From positions 1 through 51,097 of the forward strand of contig NZ_WEZT01000016.1 of NCBI RefSeq assembly GCF_009863985.1: a stretch of DNA of 51,097 nt, given 5' to 3'. The notes beneath the pieces were generated by a model. The model worked only from the letters and a program-made list of their open reading frames with translations. It made no database searches and was not told the origin of the DNA. The translations under genes and the position numbers were made by a program. Source of the DNA: Furfurilactobacillus milii (GTDB lineage Bacteria > Bacillota > Bacilli > Lactobacillales > Lactobacillaceae). This document shows positions 15,063 to 23,675 of this stretch, piece after piece. How positions within the stretch are numbered: position 1 is the stretch's first letter; each line of letters opens with the position of its first letter.

Positions 15063-16317
15063 CATCATTGGTGTTATCGTCTACTTGGCGATTGCTTGGG
15101 CACTGTCCAAGAACCGTTCGAAGATTAAGTGGCGTTCTGTTGGCATCATGGTTGTCTTAAACTTAGTTATTGCCTGGTTATTAACCAGTTTCGCCGGTGG
15201 TCGTGCCGTTGTTAAGGGTGCTGCTGATGGATTCAACTGGTTGGTGCAAGTTGCCTACAAAGGGATCAACTTCGCATTGCCTAACTGGGTTGGTGCCGCG
15301 GGTACACACCCAGCACCAGTTAACTTCATTACCAGTGCTTTGCTACCAATTCTGTTGATTGTGCCATTATTCGATATCCTGACATACATTGGTGTATTGC
15401 CATGGATTATCAAATGGATTGGTCGCGGTTTAAGCTTTATCACTGGTCAACCAAAGTTCGAATCATTCTTCGCCGTTGAAATGATGTTCTTAGGTAACAC
15501 CGAAGCGCTTGCCGTTTCCAAGTTACAATTGACCACCATGAAGGCTGAACGTGATGTTACTTTGGCAATGATGTCAATGAGTTGTGTTACGGCTTCAATT
15601 CTTGGTGCTTACACGCAAATGGTTCCCGGTCAATTTGTTTTGACTGCCGTTCCTTTGAACTGTATCAACGCTTTGATCGTAACCAACATGTTGAACCCTG
15701 TTGAAGTTGACCCTGAAGAAGACACGATTGCTAAAATCGGTAACGTTGGTGACGAAGGTGGCGAAAGTGAAGCAGCTGCTGAAGAAACTGGCGCTGTTGA
15801 ATCAAACGGCAAACGTCAACCATTCTTCTCATTCTTGGGTGACTCCATCTTAGGTGCCGGTACTTTGGTTCTGATCATCACTGCCAACGTTATCGCCTTT
15901 GTTGCCTTAGCTGGTTTGATCGATAAGTTACTTGGCTTGATCTGGAAGCCATTGTCATTGGAAAGTATCCTTGGTGTTATCATGTTCATCCCAGCTTGGT
16001 TGATGGGTTTGAACGTTCACACTGCTTGGGACTTCTCTCAATTGATGGGCTTGAAGTTAGTAACGAACGAATTCGTTGTTATGGGTGAAATTACTGGTAA
16101 AATCAACCACTTTGCCCCTCACTACCGCGCTATCTTGACTGTCTTCTTAACTTCCTTTGCTAACTTTGGGACTACTGGTATGATTATCGGTGCCTTCAAA
16201 GGTATGGTTGGTAAAGAAAAGAACGACATGATTTCTAGCAACGTTGGTTACATGTTACTTTCAGGTATTTTAGTTTCATTACTCTCAGCTGGTATGGTTG
16301 GTTTATTTGTTTGGTAA
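15046..16317 (+). CDS. CNT family nucleoside transporter (NupC-like)
   Basis: A 423-aa concentrative nucleoside transporter that imports nucleosides with H+ or Na+. About 9-10 hydrophobic segments are visible. The CNT signature regions are present: the gate domain G-x-x-K-F-E-S-F-F-A-V-E with LGNTEALAVSK (about 135-165), TASILGAYTQM, and NVHTAWDFSQLMG with FLTSFANFGTTGM near the C-terminus. An acidic loop (about 225-255) separates the halves. The start at 15046 has AGAAGGAC 7 bases upstream. Codon use is strongly biased, suggesting high expression. Likely under CcpA control. Confidence 0.88.
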   Translation: MYLVVNIIGVIVYLAIAWALSKNRSKIKWRSVGIMVVLNLVIAWLLTSFAGGRAVVKGAADGFNWLVQVAYKGINFALPNWVGAAGTHPAPVNFITSALLPILLIVPLFDILTYIGVLPWIIKWIGRGLSFITGQPKFESFFAVEMMFLGNTEALAVSKLQLTTMKAERDVTLAMMSMSCVTASILGAYTQMVPGQFVLTAVPLNCINALIVTNMLNPVEVDPEEDTIAKIGNVGDEGGESEAAAEETGAVESNGKRQPFFSFLGDSILGAGTLVLIITANVIAFVALAGLIDKLLGLIWKPLSLESILGVIMFIPAWLMGLNVHTAWDFSQLMGLKLVTNEFVVMGEITGKINHFAPHYRAILTVFLTSFANFGTTGMIIGAFKGMVGKEKNDMISSNVGYMLLSGILVSLLSAGMVGLFVW

Positions 16318-16361
16318 TAGGCCCCATTTACTCGATTTAGAAAACTTCATTTTCTCAAATA

Positions 16362-16391
16362 TAAAAAGACGCCCTGGTGGCGCCTTTTTTT
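16362..16391 (+). terminator. Terminator of the nucleoside transporter gene
   Basis: Stem AGACGCC / GGCGCCT (one mismatch) with loop CTGGT, then seven T. The following 260 bases, to the VanZ-like gene, show no further gene I can support. Confidence 0.85.
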
Positions 16392-16654
16392 GTTACTATA
16401 CAAATTGAAAAATTGATGGGCTTACTCGAACTCCTAGATGGAAACACAACAGTGCACGGTTACATGGAGAATGAGTGAAGTCCACAGTCGACGAAACGCA
16501 ATCTCAACTCCAAATCATTCTTGTCACTCATACCAATGTCCAGCAAACATTACGCAACTTGTTTATGAATTTACCAAGTCTAAGCACGTGAAACCCAAAT
16601 CACCGCCGGTCAGCGTTAAGCTTACTTATGAAGACGACAAGGAGGGATGCAACA

Positions 16655-17215
16655 ATGACGATTTTTGATCACAATGGGCTGGTAACCAGTCAAATTTTAA
16701 TTGTGCCACTGTTGCTTTTCTTTGCTCTGCTTGTCATAAGCGACGTTCGCCATCATCGACTAAAGCTTGTTCGAGTGCTTTTTCAGGCCGTTTTATGTGT
16801 TTATCTATGGGCAGTTTTTGACATGACGCTGTTTCCGATTAACATTAGTCGCAATATTGGCACATTGGCGGCCAGTGGCTACACCTTTCAGGGAGCCATT
16901 GATGTGCACCCGTTAGCGATGTGGTATAACTGGCGTCAGCCAACGGTGTTGTATCAGTTAGTTGGTAACGGCTTGATGTTATTGCCACTGACTTTACTGT
17001 GCGGTGGCTTATCTGCCAAGTTACGCCCATTCTGGCGGGCAATTGGACTGGCATTTGGTACATCACTTTTTATCGAAACATCGCAGCTCATCATGAACTA
17101 TTTTAACTTCGGTGAGCGCACGTTTGATTTGAACGATCTGCTTTTAAACTCGCTAGGTGGATTACTTGGGTGGATTCTACTCAAAGTTGGGCTGGCGATT
17201 TGGCAACGAACCTAA
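16655..17215 (+). CDS. VanZ-like membrane protein
   Basis: A 186-aa protein with about five membrane helices. The VanZ (PF04892) pattern is visible: DMTLFPI in an early loop, GNGLMLLPL, and the C-terminal E-T-x-Q-x-x-x-N-x-F...FDLNDLLLNSLGGLLGW block (about 140-178). VanZ gives low-level teicoplanin resistance in enterococci, but the wider family has no settled function. Start chosen at 16655 because AAGGAGG lies 8 bases upstream. It has its own terminator and is separate from the rsmG operon. Confidence 0.88.
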   Translation: MTIFDHNGLVTSQILIVPLLLFFALLVISDVRHHRLKLVRVLFQAVLCVYLWAVFDMTLFPINISRNIGTLAASGYTFQGAIDVHPLAMWYNWRQPTVLYQLVGNGLMLLPLTLLCGGLSAKLRPFWRAIGLAFGTSLFIETSQLIMNYFNFGERTFDLNDLLLNSLGGLLGWILLKVGLAIWQRT

Positions 17216-17247
17216 GATGAAACGTAATCAAAATGAGATATGAATTT

Positions 17248-17316
17248 ACAACCGCGACCTTGCGCAGGCAACTGGGTTAAAACCTTGTTGACATCGCGGG
17301 GCGCGGTTGTTTTATT
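17248..17316 (+). terminator. Terminator between VanZ-like gene and rsmG
   Basis: Arms ACAACCGCG / CGCGGTTGT enclose a long loop and are followed by TTTATT. The T-rich tail also supplies the -35 region of the rsmG promoter. Confidence 0.7.
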
Positions 17317-17335
17317 GCCTTTTTTTCGGTAAAAT
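17307..17335 (+). promoter_or_regulatory. Promoter of the rsmG-noc operon
   Basis: TTGTTT at 17307-17312, 17-base spacer, TAAAAT at 17330-17335. Confidence 0.55.
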
Positions 17336-17345
17336 ATGTAAGTAC

Positions 17346-17367
17346 GTGAAACACACTGTTGTTTCAC
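17346..17367 (+). promoter_or_regulatory. Inverted pair of parS-like half-sites
   Basis: GTGAAACA (17346-17353) and TGTTTCAC (17360-17367) are perfect inverted repeats 6 bases apart. They equal the two halves of a Firmicute parS site (consensus close to TGTTTCACGTGAAACA) but in swapped order. They lie just after the predicted transcription start of rsmG-noc-parAB. Binding by ParB or Noc is inference. Confidence 0.4.
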
Positions 17368-17382
17368 ATTAAAGGAGTTTTT

Positions 17383-18114
17383 ATGAACCCAGAACAGTTT
17401 AAAACTGCCCTAGCTGATCACGGGATTACCTTAACAGATCAGCAACAGGATGCTTTTGATCAGTATTTTAATTTACTGGTCGAAACCAATAAAAAATTTA
17501 ATTTAACCACGATTACGGCTGAGTCAGACGTTTATCTCAAGCACTTTTATGACTCCATCACAGTCGCACTGTTTGTGCCGGAGTTGCAAACACAATCTGT
17601 GACTCTATGTGATGTTGGCGCGGGTGCTGGTTTTCCATCGATTCCGCTGAAAATCTTGTTCCCACAGTTGAAGGTCACCATTGTTGATTCGTTGAACAAG
17701 CGGATTAACTTTTTGCAAGAATTAGTGACCACTTTGGGATTGCGTGACGTCACGTTGGTCCATGATCGTGCAGAGACGTTTGGTGCAAGAAAGTCGCCGC
17801 AACGCGAGCAATTTGACTACGTTACAGGGCGTGCGCTGGCTCGAATGAGTGTCATGAGTGAGTTGTGCTTACCGCTGGTTAAAGTTGGTGGACAAATGTT
17901 GGCCATGAAGGCTAGTGGTGCCAACGAAGAACTGACGGATGCGACGTACGCGATTCACACGCTTGGTGGGAAGGTTGGTCAAAGCCATCAGTTCGAGTTA
18001 CCGGTTTCTGGAGACCCACGGGAAATCATTGTTTTGGATAAGGTTCGGGCAACGCCTGGACGTTATCCACGTCGTCCCGGAACGCCAAACAAAGAACCGT
18101 TACACGCACACTAA
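17383..18114 (+). CDS. rsmG: 16S rRNA (guanine-N7)-methyltransferase RsmG
   Basis: A 243-aa enzyme that makes m7G527 in 16S rRNA using SAM. The SAM loop [15 protein letters not shown] (about 74-88), [10 protein letters not shown] and the [17 protein letters not shown] segment (about 149-165) are typical GidB/RsmG features. Length equals the family norm. AAAGGAG lies 6 bases before the ATG. First gene of the operon; the block rsmG-noc-parA-parB is a standard arrangement near the chromosome origin. Confidence 0.95.
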   Translation: MNPEQFKTALADHGITLTDQQQDAFDQYFNLLVETNKKFNLTTITAESDVYLKHFYDSITVALFVPELQTQSVTLCDVGAGAGFPSIPLKILFPQLKVTIVDSLNKRINFLQELVTTLGLRDVTLVHDRAETFGARKSPQREQFDYVTGRALARMSVMSELCLPLVKVGGQMLAMKASGANEELTDATYAIHTLGGKVGQSHQFELPVSGDPREIIVLDKVRATPGRYPRRPGTPNKEPLHAH

Positions 18115-18138
18115 TGGTTGGTGAAAGGAAATTAACGG

Positions 18139-18987
18139 ATGCCTTTTTCATTATTTGGGAATCGAAATAAAAGCGATGAAAAACCGCAACAGAAAATTGA
18201 ACAGTTAGCGTTGACTGCCATTGAACCGAACCGTTTTCAACCACGGCAGGTGTTTGATGAGCATGCTATTGCTGAGTTGGCTGAAACGATTAGGGCACAT
18301 GGGTTGCTTCAGCCGATTGTCGTTCGTGAATACGAGACCGGCAAGTATGAAATCATTGCTGGTGAACGTCGTTTTCGTGCGGTGACTTCGTTGAATTGGG
18401 ACACCATTCCGGCCATTGTTGAAAAGATGGACGATCATGAGACAGCTTCATTAGCGTTGATTGAAAACTTGCAACGCGAAGAGCTGTCAGCTGTTGAGGA
18501 GGCTCAGGCCTATCAACAATTAATGGCGCTTAACGATGTTACTCAAACCCAACTGGCTAAAGGTGTCGGCAAGAGTCAATCGGCGGTTGCCAACAAATTA
18601 CGTTTGTTGAAGCTCAGTCAACCAGTCTTGGATGCCATCAGTGCCAAGAAGATTTCTGAGCGTCACGGGCGGGCGTTACTGCCGTTAAATGCCGATCAGC
18701 AGCGACACGTGTTAATGCAGATTGAAGATCGCGACATGAACGTTAAGGCAACTGAACGGTTGGTTTCAGAACTAACGACAGAAAAGCCAGTCACGCCACA
18801 GCGGCCCAAGAAACGGTTGCGCGGTTTGACCTCCGATACTCGTATCGCGGTTAACACGATTAAAGAGTCGGCCAAGATGATCCGCGACACTGGTTTGTCC
18901 GTTCACGTGCACGAAGAAAACACCGATGACGGTTATCGCATCGTTATCGATTTACCAAAAGATGGTCATAGTAGCAGTAAGAATTAA
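18139..18987 (+). CDS. noc: Nucleoid occlusion protein Noc (ParB family)
   Basis: A 282-aa ParB-like protein located between rsmG and parA, the usual place of noc. It starts with a short amphipathic segment (MPFSLFGNRNK), which in B. subtilis Noc binds the membrane. The CTP-binding ParB fold shows RFQPRQVFDE and AGERRFRA (about 75-82), then ENLQREELS and an HTH (QTQLAKGVGKSQSAVANKLRL by its ends, about 135-155). Noc spreads on DNA from its sites and keeps the division septum off the nucleoid. The ribosome binding site GAAAGGAAA is moderate. Confidence 0.9.
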   Translation: MPFSLFGNRNKSDEKPQQKIEQLALTAIEPNRFQPRQVFDEHAIAELAETIRAHGLLQPIVVREYETGKYEIIAGERRFRAVTSLNWDTIPAIVEKMDDHETASLALIENLQREELSAVEEAQAYQQLMALNDVTQTQLAKGVGKSQSAVANKLRLLKLSQPVLDAISAKKISERHGRALLPLNADQQRHVLMQIEDRDMNVKATERLVSELTTEKPVTPQRPKKRLRGLTSDTRIAVNTIKESAKMIRDTGLSVHVHEENTDDGYRIVIDLPKDGHSSSKN

Positions 18988-19014
18988 GCAAAGGGATATG
19001 AGGAGTTAACGTTG

Positions 19015-19782
19015 ATGGGATATGTAATTGCGCTCGCAAATCAAAAGGGTGGTGTTGGTAAAACAACAACCAGCGTCAACCTTGGTGCGTGCCTGGCTAA
19101 TCAGGGTCAAAAGATTCTATTAGTCGACACAGATGCTCAGGGTAATGCAACGAGTGGGATTGGGATTCAAAAAGCTAACATTCAAAAAGATATTTACGAC
19201 GTGTTGGTTAATGAAACGCCAATTTCAGAAGTTATTTTACCGACTAATCATCCAGGCATGGATATTGTACCCGCAACGATTCAGTTGTCCGGTGCTGAAA
19301 TTGAACTGACTAACTTGATGGCCCGTGAAACACGGCTTAAGGATGCCCTTCAAGAGGTGCATGACGACTATGACTTCATCTTAATCGACTGCCCACCGTC
19401 ACTTGGACTGCTTACGATCAACGCCTTTACGGCCAGTGATTCCATTTTGATTCCCGTTCAAAGTGAATACTACGCTTTGGAAGGGCTTAGTCAGCTATTA
19501 AACACAATTAAACTGGTTCAGAAACACTTTAACCGTAGTTTGCGCATCGAAGGGGTATTACTAACCATGTTTGATGCTCGGACTAATTTGGGTGCTCAGG
19601 TTAACGCCGAAGTTCAAAAATACTTTGGTGATCGCGTCTATAAGACAATTATTCCGCGTAACGTTCGTTTGTCAGAAGCGCCTAGTCACGGACTCGCCAT
19701 CATTGATTACGATCCGAAGTCACGAGGCGCCGAAGTTTATTCACAATTAGCAGAGGAGGTCCTCGAAGCGCATGGCAAGTAA
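19015..19782 (+). CDS. parA: Chromosome partitioning ATPase ParA/Soj
   Basis: A 255-aa Walker-type ATPase. The deviant Walker A KGGVGKTTT (11-19), the DTDAQGNATSG motif (A') and ILIDCPPSLGL (Walker B) are intact. It dimerises with ATP on DNA, is stimulated by ParB, and also controls DnaA. I prefer the ATG at 19015; a TTG one codon earlier also fits the AGGAG site. It overlaps parB by 11 bases. Confidence 0.95.
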   Translation: MGYVIALANQKGGVGKTTTSVNLGACLANQGQKILLVDTDAQGNATSGIGIQKANIQKDIYDVLVNETPISEVILPTNHPGMDIVPATIQLSGAEIELTNLMARETRLKDALQEVHDDYDFILIDCPPSLGLLTINAFTASDSILIPVQSEYYALEGLSQLLNTIKLVQKHFNRSLRIEGVLLTMFDARTNLGAQVNAEVQKYFGDRVYKTIIPRNVRLSEAPSHGLAIIDYDPKSRGAEVYSQLAEEVLEAHGK

Positions 19783-20671
19783 GAAAACGACTGGAAAAGG
19801 CCTCGGCAAGGGAATTAACGCGTTGTTCGAGGAAAACGGATTGGCGGACAGTCTCAATGATGTGACTGCTGAACAAGTCGAGGATGTTGCACTTTCAGAC
19901 ATTCGACCTAATCCGTATCAACCACGGCGCACGTTTGACCGCAAGGCGCTAAAAGAACTCGCAAGCTCAATTGAAAAATCAGGGGTCTTTCAACCAATTA
20001 TTGTTCGACAACCTGATGAAAAATTAAATCGTTACGAAATTATTGCCGGTGAACGTCGTTTTCGGGCGTCCAAGTTAGCTGGCAAGAGTAGCATTCCTGC
20101 CATTGTTCGGACTATGAACGAACAGGAAATGATGGAAGTTGCTGTGTTGGAAAACCTGCAACGTGAGGATCTGACCCCGCTTGAAGAAGCTGAGGCCTAC
20201 CAAACGTTGATGAGTAAGCTTAACCTGACACAGGCTGAGGTATCTGCGCGTTTAGGTAAAAGTCGGCCATATATTGCTAACTACATTCGTTTGCTCGGAT
20301 TACCAGATGTCATTAAAAAAATGTTGGCTGATAACGAGTTATCGATGGGTCAAGCAAGAACATTGCTTGGTTTGAAAGATAAGCGTAAAGTGGTTGCGCT
20401 GGCTCGCCGGGTCGTTAAAAATGGCATGACCGTACGTGAGTTGGAAAAAGTGGTTGGTGAGATGAACGGCGACAAGCAAAAAGTTGCCAAAACACCGGTA
20501 AAGAAGTCTGCCTATGTGCGGGCTTCTGAGGATCAGCTACAAGAGAAGTTTGGCACGAAAGTCCAAATTTCAAACGCCAACAATGAGGGGCAAGGACACA
20601 TCGAAATTGACTATATGTCAAATGATGATCTTAGCCGGATCTTAGATATTTTAGGCATCTCATTGGATTAA
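19772..20671 (+). CDS. parB: Chromosome partitioning protein ParB/Spo0J
   Basis: A 299-aa ParB with the KGLGKGINALF N-terminal ParA-stimulating motif, the NPYQPRRTFD and AGERRFRA CTPase motifs (about 48-95), ENLQREDLTPLEEA, an HTH at about 145-170, and a C-terminal dimerisation domain. It is a paralogue of the Noc encoded 1.6 kb upstream, and the two share ENLQRE and GERRFRA. AGAGGAGG precedes the ATG. It loads SMC at parS sites. Confidence 0.95.
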   Translation: MASKKTTGKGLGKGINALFEENGLADSLNDVTAEQVEDVALSDIRPNPYQPRRTFDRKALKELASSIEKSGVFQPIIVRQPDEKLNRYEIIAGERRFRASKLAGKSSIPAIVRTMNEQEMMEVAVLENLQREDLTPLEEAEAYQTLMSKLNLTQAEVSARLGKSRPYIANYIRLLGLPDVIKKMLADNELSMGQARTLLGLKDKRKVVALARRVVKNGMTVRELEKVVGEMNGDKQKVAKTPVKKSAYVRASEDQLQEKFGTKVQISNANNEGQGHIEIDYMSNDDLSRILDILGISLD

Positions 20672-20702
20672 CTGTTAACACAAAAACAGCGGAGGTTAAG
20701 CG

Positions 20703-20894
20703 ATGTACGACAAAGGCGACGTTGTTGAAATGAAAAAGCCACATCCGTGTGGCACGAATGAATGGGAAATTTTGCGTTTAGGCGCAGATATTAAGATTAA
20801 ATGCCTCGGTTGTGGGCACATGATTATGATGCCACGGCGGGAGTTTGAAAAGAAACTCAAGAAGATTCTCCGCAAGGCATCGGCAGCCGAATAA
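20703..20894 (+). CDS. DUF951 zinc-ribbon-like small protein
   Basis: A 63-aa protein of the DUF951 (PF06107) family: DVVEMKKPHPCGTNEWEIL followed by CLGCGH and a basic C-terminal helix. The Cys/His set suggests a metal site. It almost always sits between parB and ychF in lactic acid bacteria; function is unknown. Ribosome binding site CGGAGG. Confidence 0.9.
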   Translation: MYDKGDVVEMKKPHPCGTNEWEILRLGADIKIKCLGCGHMIMMPRREFEKKLKKILRKASAAE

Positions 20895-20918
20895 ACAAAG
20901 AAAGTGTGAAGGGTTAAC

Positions 20919-22022
20919 ATGGCTTTAACAGCAGGAATTGTTGGACTACCAAACGTTGGTAAGTCCACGCTTTTCAACGCAATTACCAAGGCGGGTGCCG
21001 AAATGGCAAACTACCCGTTCGCAACGATTGAACCAAACGTGGGGATGGTGGAAGTGCCTGATTCACGGCTTGACCGGATTCAAGAAATCGAACCAGCCGA
21101 CAAGGTTGTACCAACAACGTTTGAATTCACCGATATTGCTGGGATCGTTAAGGGTGCCAGCAAGGGTGAAGGACTAGGAAACAAGTTCCTTGAAAACATT
21201 CGTCAGGTTAACGCGATCGTTCACGTGGTCCGGGCCTTTGATGATGACAACATCACCAGTGTTACAGGCACGGTTGAACCATTGGAAGATATCGACACCA
21301 TCAACACTGAGCTGATTATTGCCGACTTGGACGCTGTGAACAAACGGTACGCCAAGGTTGAAAAGGCGGCGACGAACGCTAAGGAAAAGGATGCCATTGC
21401 TGAATATGGTGTGCTGAAGCGCATCAAACCAGTTTTGGAAGCCGGTAAATCCGTGCGGACGTTGGACTTTGACAAGGATGAACAGAAGATTGTTAACGGT
21501 TTGTTCTTATTAACTTCCAAGCCAGTTTTGTACGTGGCCAACATTGCTGAAGATGACATGGCTGACCCAGAAGCTTCCGAGTACGTTAAGCAGATTGAAA
21601 AGTTTGCGGCAACAGAAGGTAGTGGTGTGGTTGCTGTTTCGGCGAAGACTGAAGAAGAAATTGCCGAAATGGACGATGAAGACAAGCCGGAATTCCTTGA
21701 AGCTGAAGGTGTTGACGAACCGGGTTTGAACAAGCTGATTCGCGCTTCATACAAGTTACTCGGTTTGGAAACCTTCTTTACTGCTGGTGGTAAGGAAACA
21801 CGTGCTTGGACTTATCGTGCTGGCACAAAGGCACCCCAAGCTGCCGGAATCATTCACTCTGACTTCGAACGTGGTTTTATCCGTGCTGAAGTTATGTCCT
21901 TTAATGACTTAGACAGTCTCGGTAGTGTCCAAAAGGTCCGTGAGGCTGGTAAGCTCCGTCTTGAAGGTAAGGACTACGTCATGCAGGACGGTGACATCGT
22001 TGAATTCCGGTTCAACGTTTAG
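20919..22022 (+). CDS. ychF: Redox-regulated ATPase YchF (OLA1 family)
   Basis: A 367-aa Obg-family protein. G1 GLPNVGKST (9-17), G3 DIAGIVKGASKGEGLG (about 69-84), and NIAE in place of the NKxD guanine motif, which explains the ATP preference of YchF. A coiled-coil insertion lies at about 130-170, and a TGS domain from about residue 280 to the end. It binds ribosomes and affects stress and translation. Length equals the family norm. Confidence 0.95.
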   Translation: MALTAGIVGLPNVGKSTLFNAITKAGAEMANYPFATIEPNVGMVEVPDSRLDRIQEIEPADKVVPTTFEFTDIAGIVKGASKGEGLGNKFLENIRQVNAIVHVVRAFDDDNITSVTGTVEPLEDIDTINTELIIADLDAVNKRYAKVEKAATNAKEKDAIAEYGVLKRIKPVLEAGKSVRTLDFDKDEQKIVNGLFLLTSKPVLYVANIAEDDMADPEASEYVKQIEKFAATEGSGVVAVSAKTEEEIAEMDDEDKPEFLEAEGVDEPGLNKLIRASYKLLGLETFFTAGGKETRAWTYRAGTKAPQAAGIIHSDFERGFIRAEVMSFNDLDSLGSVQKVREAGKLRLEGKDYVMQDGDIVEFRFNV

Positions 22023-22047
22023 AAATTGACACATAAGGAGATTTATT

Positions 22048-22818
22048 GTGACTGAAGAAAATCGCGAACGTAACGCGGGTGCTAAACAAGAGCACCATGG
22101 TCAAATCCGTACCGACACAACTCGATTTAATGATCAAGGGTTGACCAAACGTAACGAAGAATTTATGTACCAGTTAAACAAGATCTTAGACCAACGTGAT
22201 TATACTGGCGAACAGCGTAACGTTAAGGTGGATGATACGTTAAACAAGTTGAAGGAAGGTCAAAAGACTGGTCAAACGGCTAAACAACTGTTTGGTACAC
22301 CAACGGCCCACGCCGATGAACTGATTAACGGGCCTGCCAAGAACACGAATGGTGATGGGGCCGAACCAGCTGGTTTCTGGCCAACTGCCGCTGATAGTGC
22401 GCTGAGTATCTTAGCCATTTTCACGGCGATGTACGGAATCTTGGGCTTCTTCTCCAAACAGCCAGCGCAACAGTCTGGTCAAATGGGCATTGTCGGTATT
22501 CTGATCGTGTCAATTGTCTTTGGCCTTGGTTGGTCATGGTTAACGCCAATGTTGAATCCAACTGATCGTCGCAAACGTTTGCCACTATGGCGGATTTTAT
22601 TGGCAATGGCAGGGTTATTGGTACTGATTCTGGTTCTCTTCATGGGTGTCAGTTTGTTACCACCAGTCGTTAACCCAATCTTGCCTGCATGGTTGTACAT
22701 CTTGTTGGCCTTGGCGGCATTTGGTGCCGATTTGTGGCTCCGTCGCCGTTTCAACATCATTGGCGGGATGTTTGCTAACCCTAACAATGCGCGGAACAGA
22801 CAGAATCAACGTAAGTAA
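22048..22818 (+). CDS. DUF1129 family membrane protein
   Basis: A 256-aa protein with a charged N-terminal cytoplasmic part (1-100, beginning RERNAGAKQE) and four to five membrane helices (about 112-240), matching the DUF1129 (PF06570) family of lactobacilli. It starts with GTG after AAGGAG. It closes the rsmG-to-ychF block and has a terminator directly after it. Function unknown. Confidence 0.85.
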   Translation: MTEENRERNAGAKQEHHGQIRTDTTRFNDQGLTKRNEEFMYQLNKILDQRDYTGEQRNVKVDDTLNKLKEGQKTGQTAKQLFGTPTAHADELINGPAKNTNGDGAEPAGFWPTAADSALSILAIFTAMYGILGFFSKQPAQQSGQMGIVGILIVSIVFGLGWSWLTPMLNPTDRRKRLPLWRILLAMAGLLVLILVLFMGVSLLPPVVNPILPAWLYILLALAAFGADLWLRRRFNIIGGMFANPNNARNRQNQRK

Positions 22819-22831
22819 CATTGGAAATTCT

Positions 22832-22862
22832 AAAGCTGCCATAAGTATGGTGGCTTTTTCCT
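22832..22862 (+). terminator. Terminator after the DUF1129 gene
   Basis: Eleven-bp stem AAAGCTGCCAT / ATGGTGGCTTT (two G-T pairs) with loop AAGT, then TTTTTCC. Confidence 0.8.
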
Positions 22863-22877
22863 TTGCTCTTTCTTAAT

Positions 22878-22906
22878 TTGTCCCAGCCGTCAATGTCTAG
22901 TAGAAT
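22878..22906 (+). promoter_or_regulatory. Promoter of the two-component system
   Basis: TTGTCC at 22878-22883, 17-base spacer, TAGAAT at 22901-22906, about 80 bases before the response regulator. Confidence 0.6.
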
Positions 22907-22985
22907 AGACCACAGGTATTTCGCTCCGTAGTCGACTTGATTACGTTGAGCGCACCACGTGTTCCAATAATGGAGGAAAATGTCG

Positions 22986-23675
22986 ATGAAGATTTTAGTG
23001 GTTGACGACGACAAAGAAATCGCACAGTTGTTAGAAATTTACATTAAAAATGAAGGTTACGAACCAATCTCAGCCTACACTGGTAAGGATGCTTTGACTA
23101 AGCTGAACACCAATCCTGATATTGGCTTGATGATTTTGGACATCATGATGCCTGAAATGAACGGGATTGAAGTGGTTAAACAAGTTCGTAAGGACTCACA
23201 GATTCCAATCTTGATCCTATCAGCTAAAACCGGTGATATGGACAAGATTCAGGGATTGATCTCTGGAGCTGACGACTACGTTACTAAGCCATTCAACCCG
23301 CTTGAAGTGATGGCGCGGGTAAAATCATTGTTGCGCCGGTCTGAAGATCATGTTACCAGCGATACACCTGACGTCTTAGACATTGGCCCATTGACCATTA
23401 ACAAAGACTCACATGAAGTCAAAACGATTGATGGGCAAACGATTCAATTGACAGCCCTGGAATTTGGTATTTTATACCTGTTGGCGAGTCATCCAAACCG
23501 TGTTTTCTCAGCTGATGATATCTTTGAACGTGTTTGGCAACAAGAATCCGTTGTGTCCGCCAAAACGGTTATGGTTCACGTGAGTCATTTACGTGACAAG
23601 ATTGAAGAAGCAACGAACGGCGAGAAAGTCATCGAAACCGTTTGGGGCGTTGGTTACAAGATTGAGGCACACTAA
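22986..23675 (+). CDS. OmpR/VanR family response regulator
   Basis: A 229-aa regulator: receiver domain 1-120 with acidic pocket DDD (7-9), phospho-acceptor Asp52 in MILDIMMP, Ser/Thr in ILSAKT and Lys in TKPF; then a winged-helix DNA-binding domain (about 130-228). GGAGG lies 9 bases before the ATG at 22986, which I prefer to the ATG two codons earlier. It overlaps the kinase gene by one base (TAATG), so they are coupled. Closest in style to VanR/YkoG regulators that respond to envelope state. Confidence 0.92.
   Translation: MKILVVDDDKEIAQLLEIYIKNEGYEPISAYTGKDALTKLNTNPDIGLMILDIMMPEMNGIEVVKQVRKDSQIPILILSAKTGDMDKIQGLISGADDYVTKPFNPLEVMARVKSLLRRSEDHVTSDTPDVLDIGPLTINKDSHEVKTIDGQTIQLTALEFGILYLLASHPNRVFSADDIFERVWQQESVVSAKTVMVHVSHLRDKIEEATNGEKVIETVWGVGYKIEAH

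Noticed and set aside
16438-16668. 76-codon frame before the VanZ-like gene
   Set aside because: No ribosome binding site, overlaps the VanZ start, no recognisable fold.
22950-22966. Possible parS site (CCACGTG core)
   Set aside because: Only about 10 of 16 positions match the consensus.
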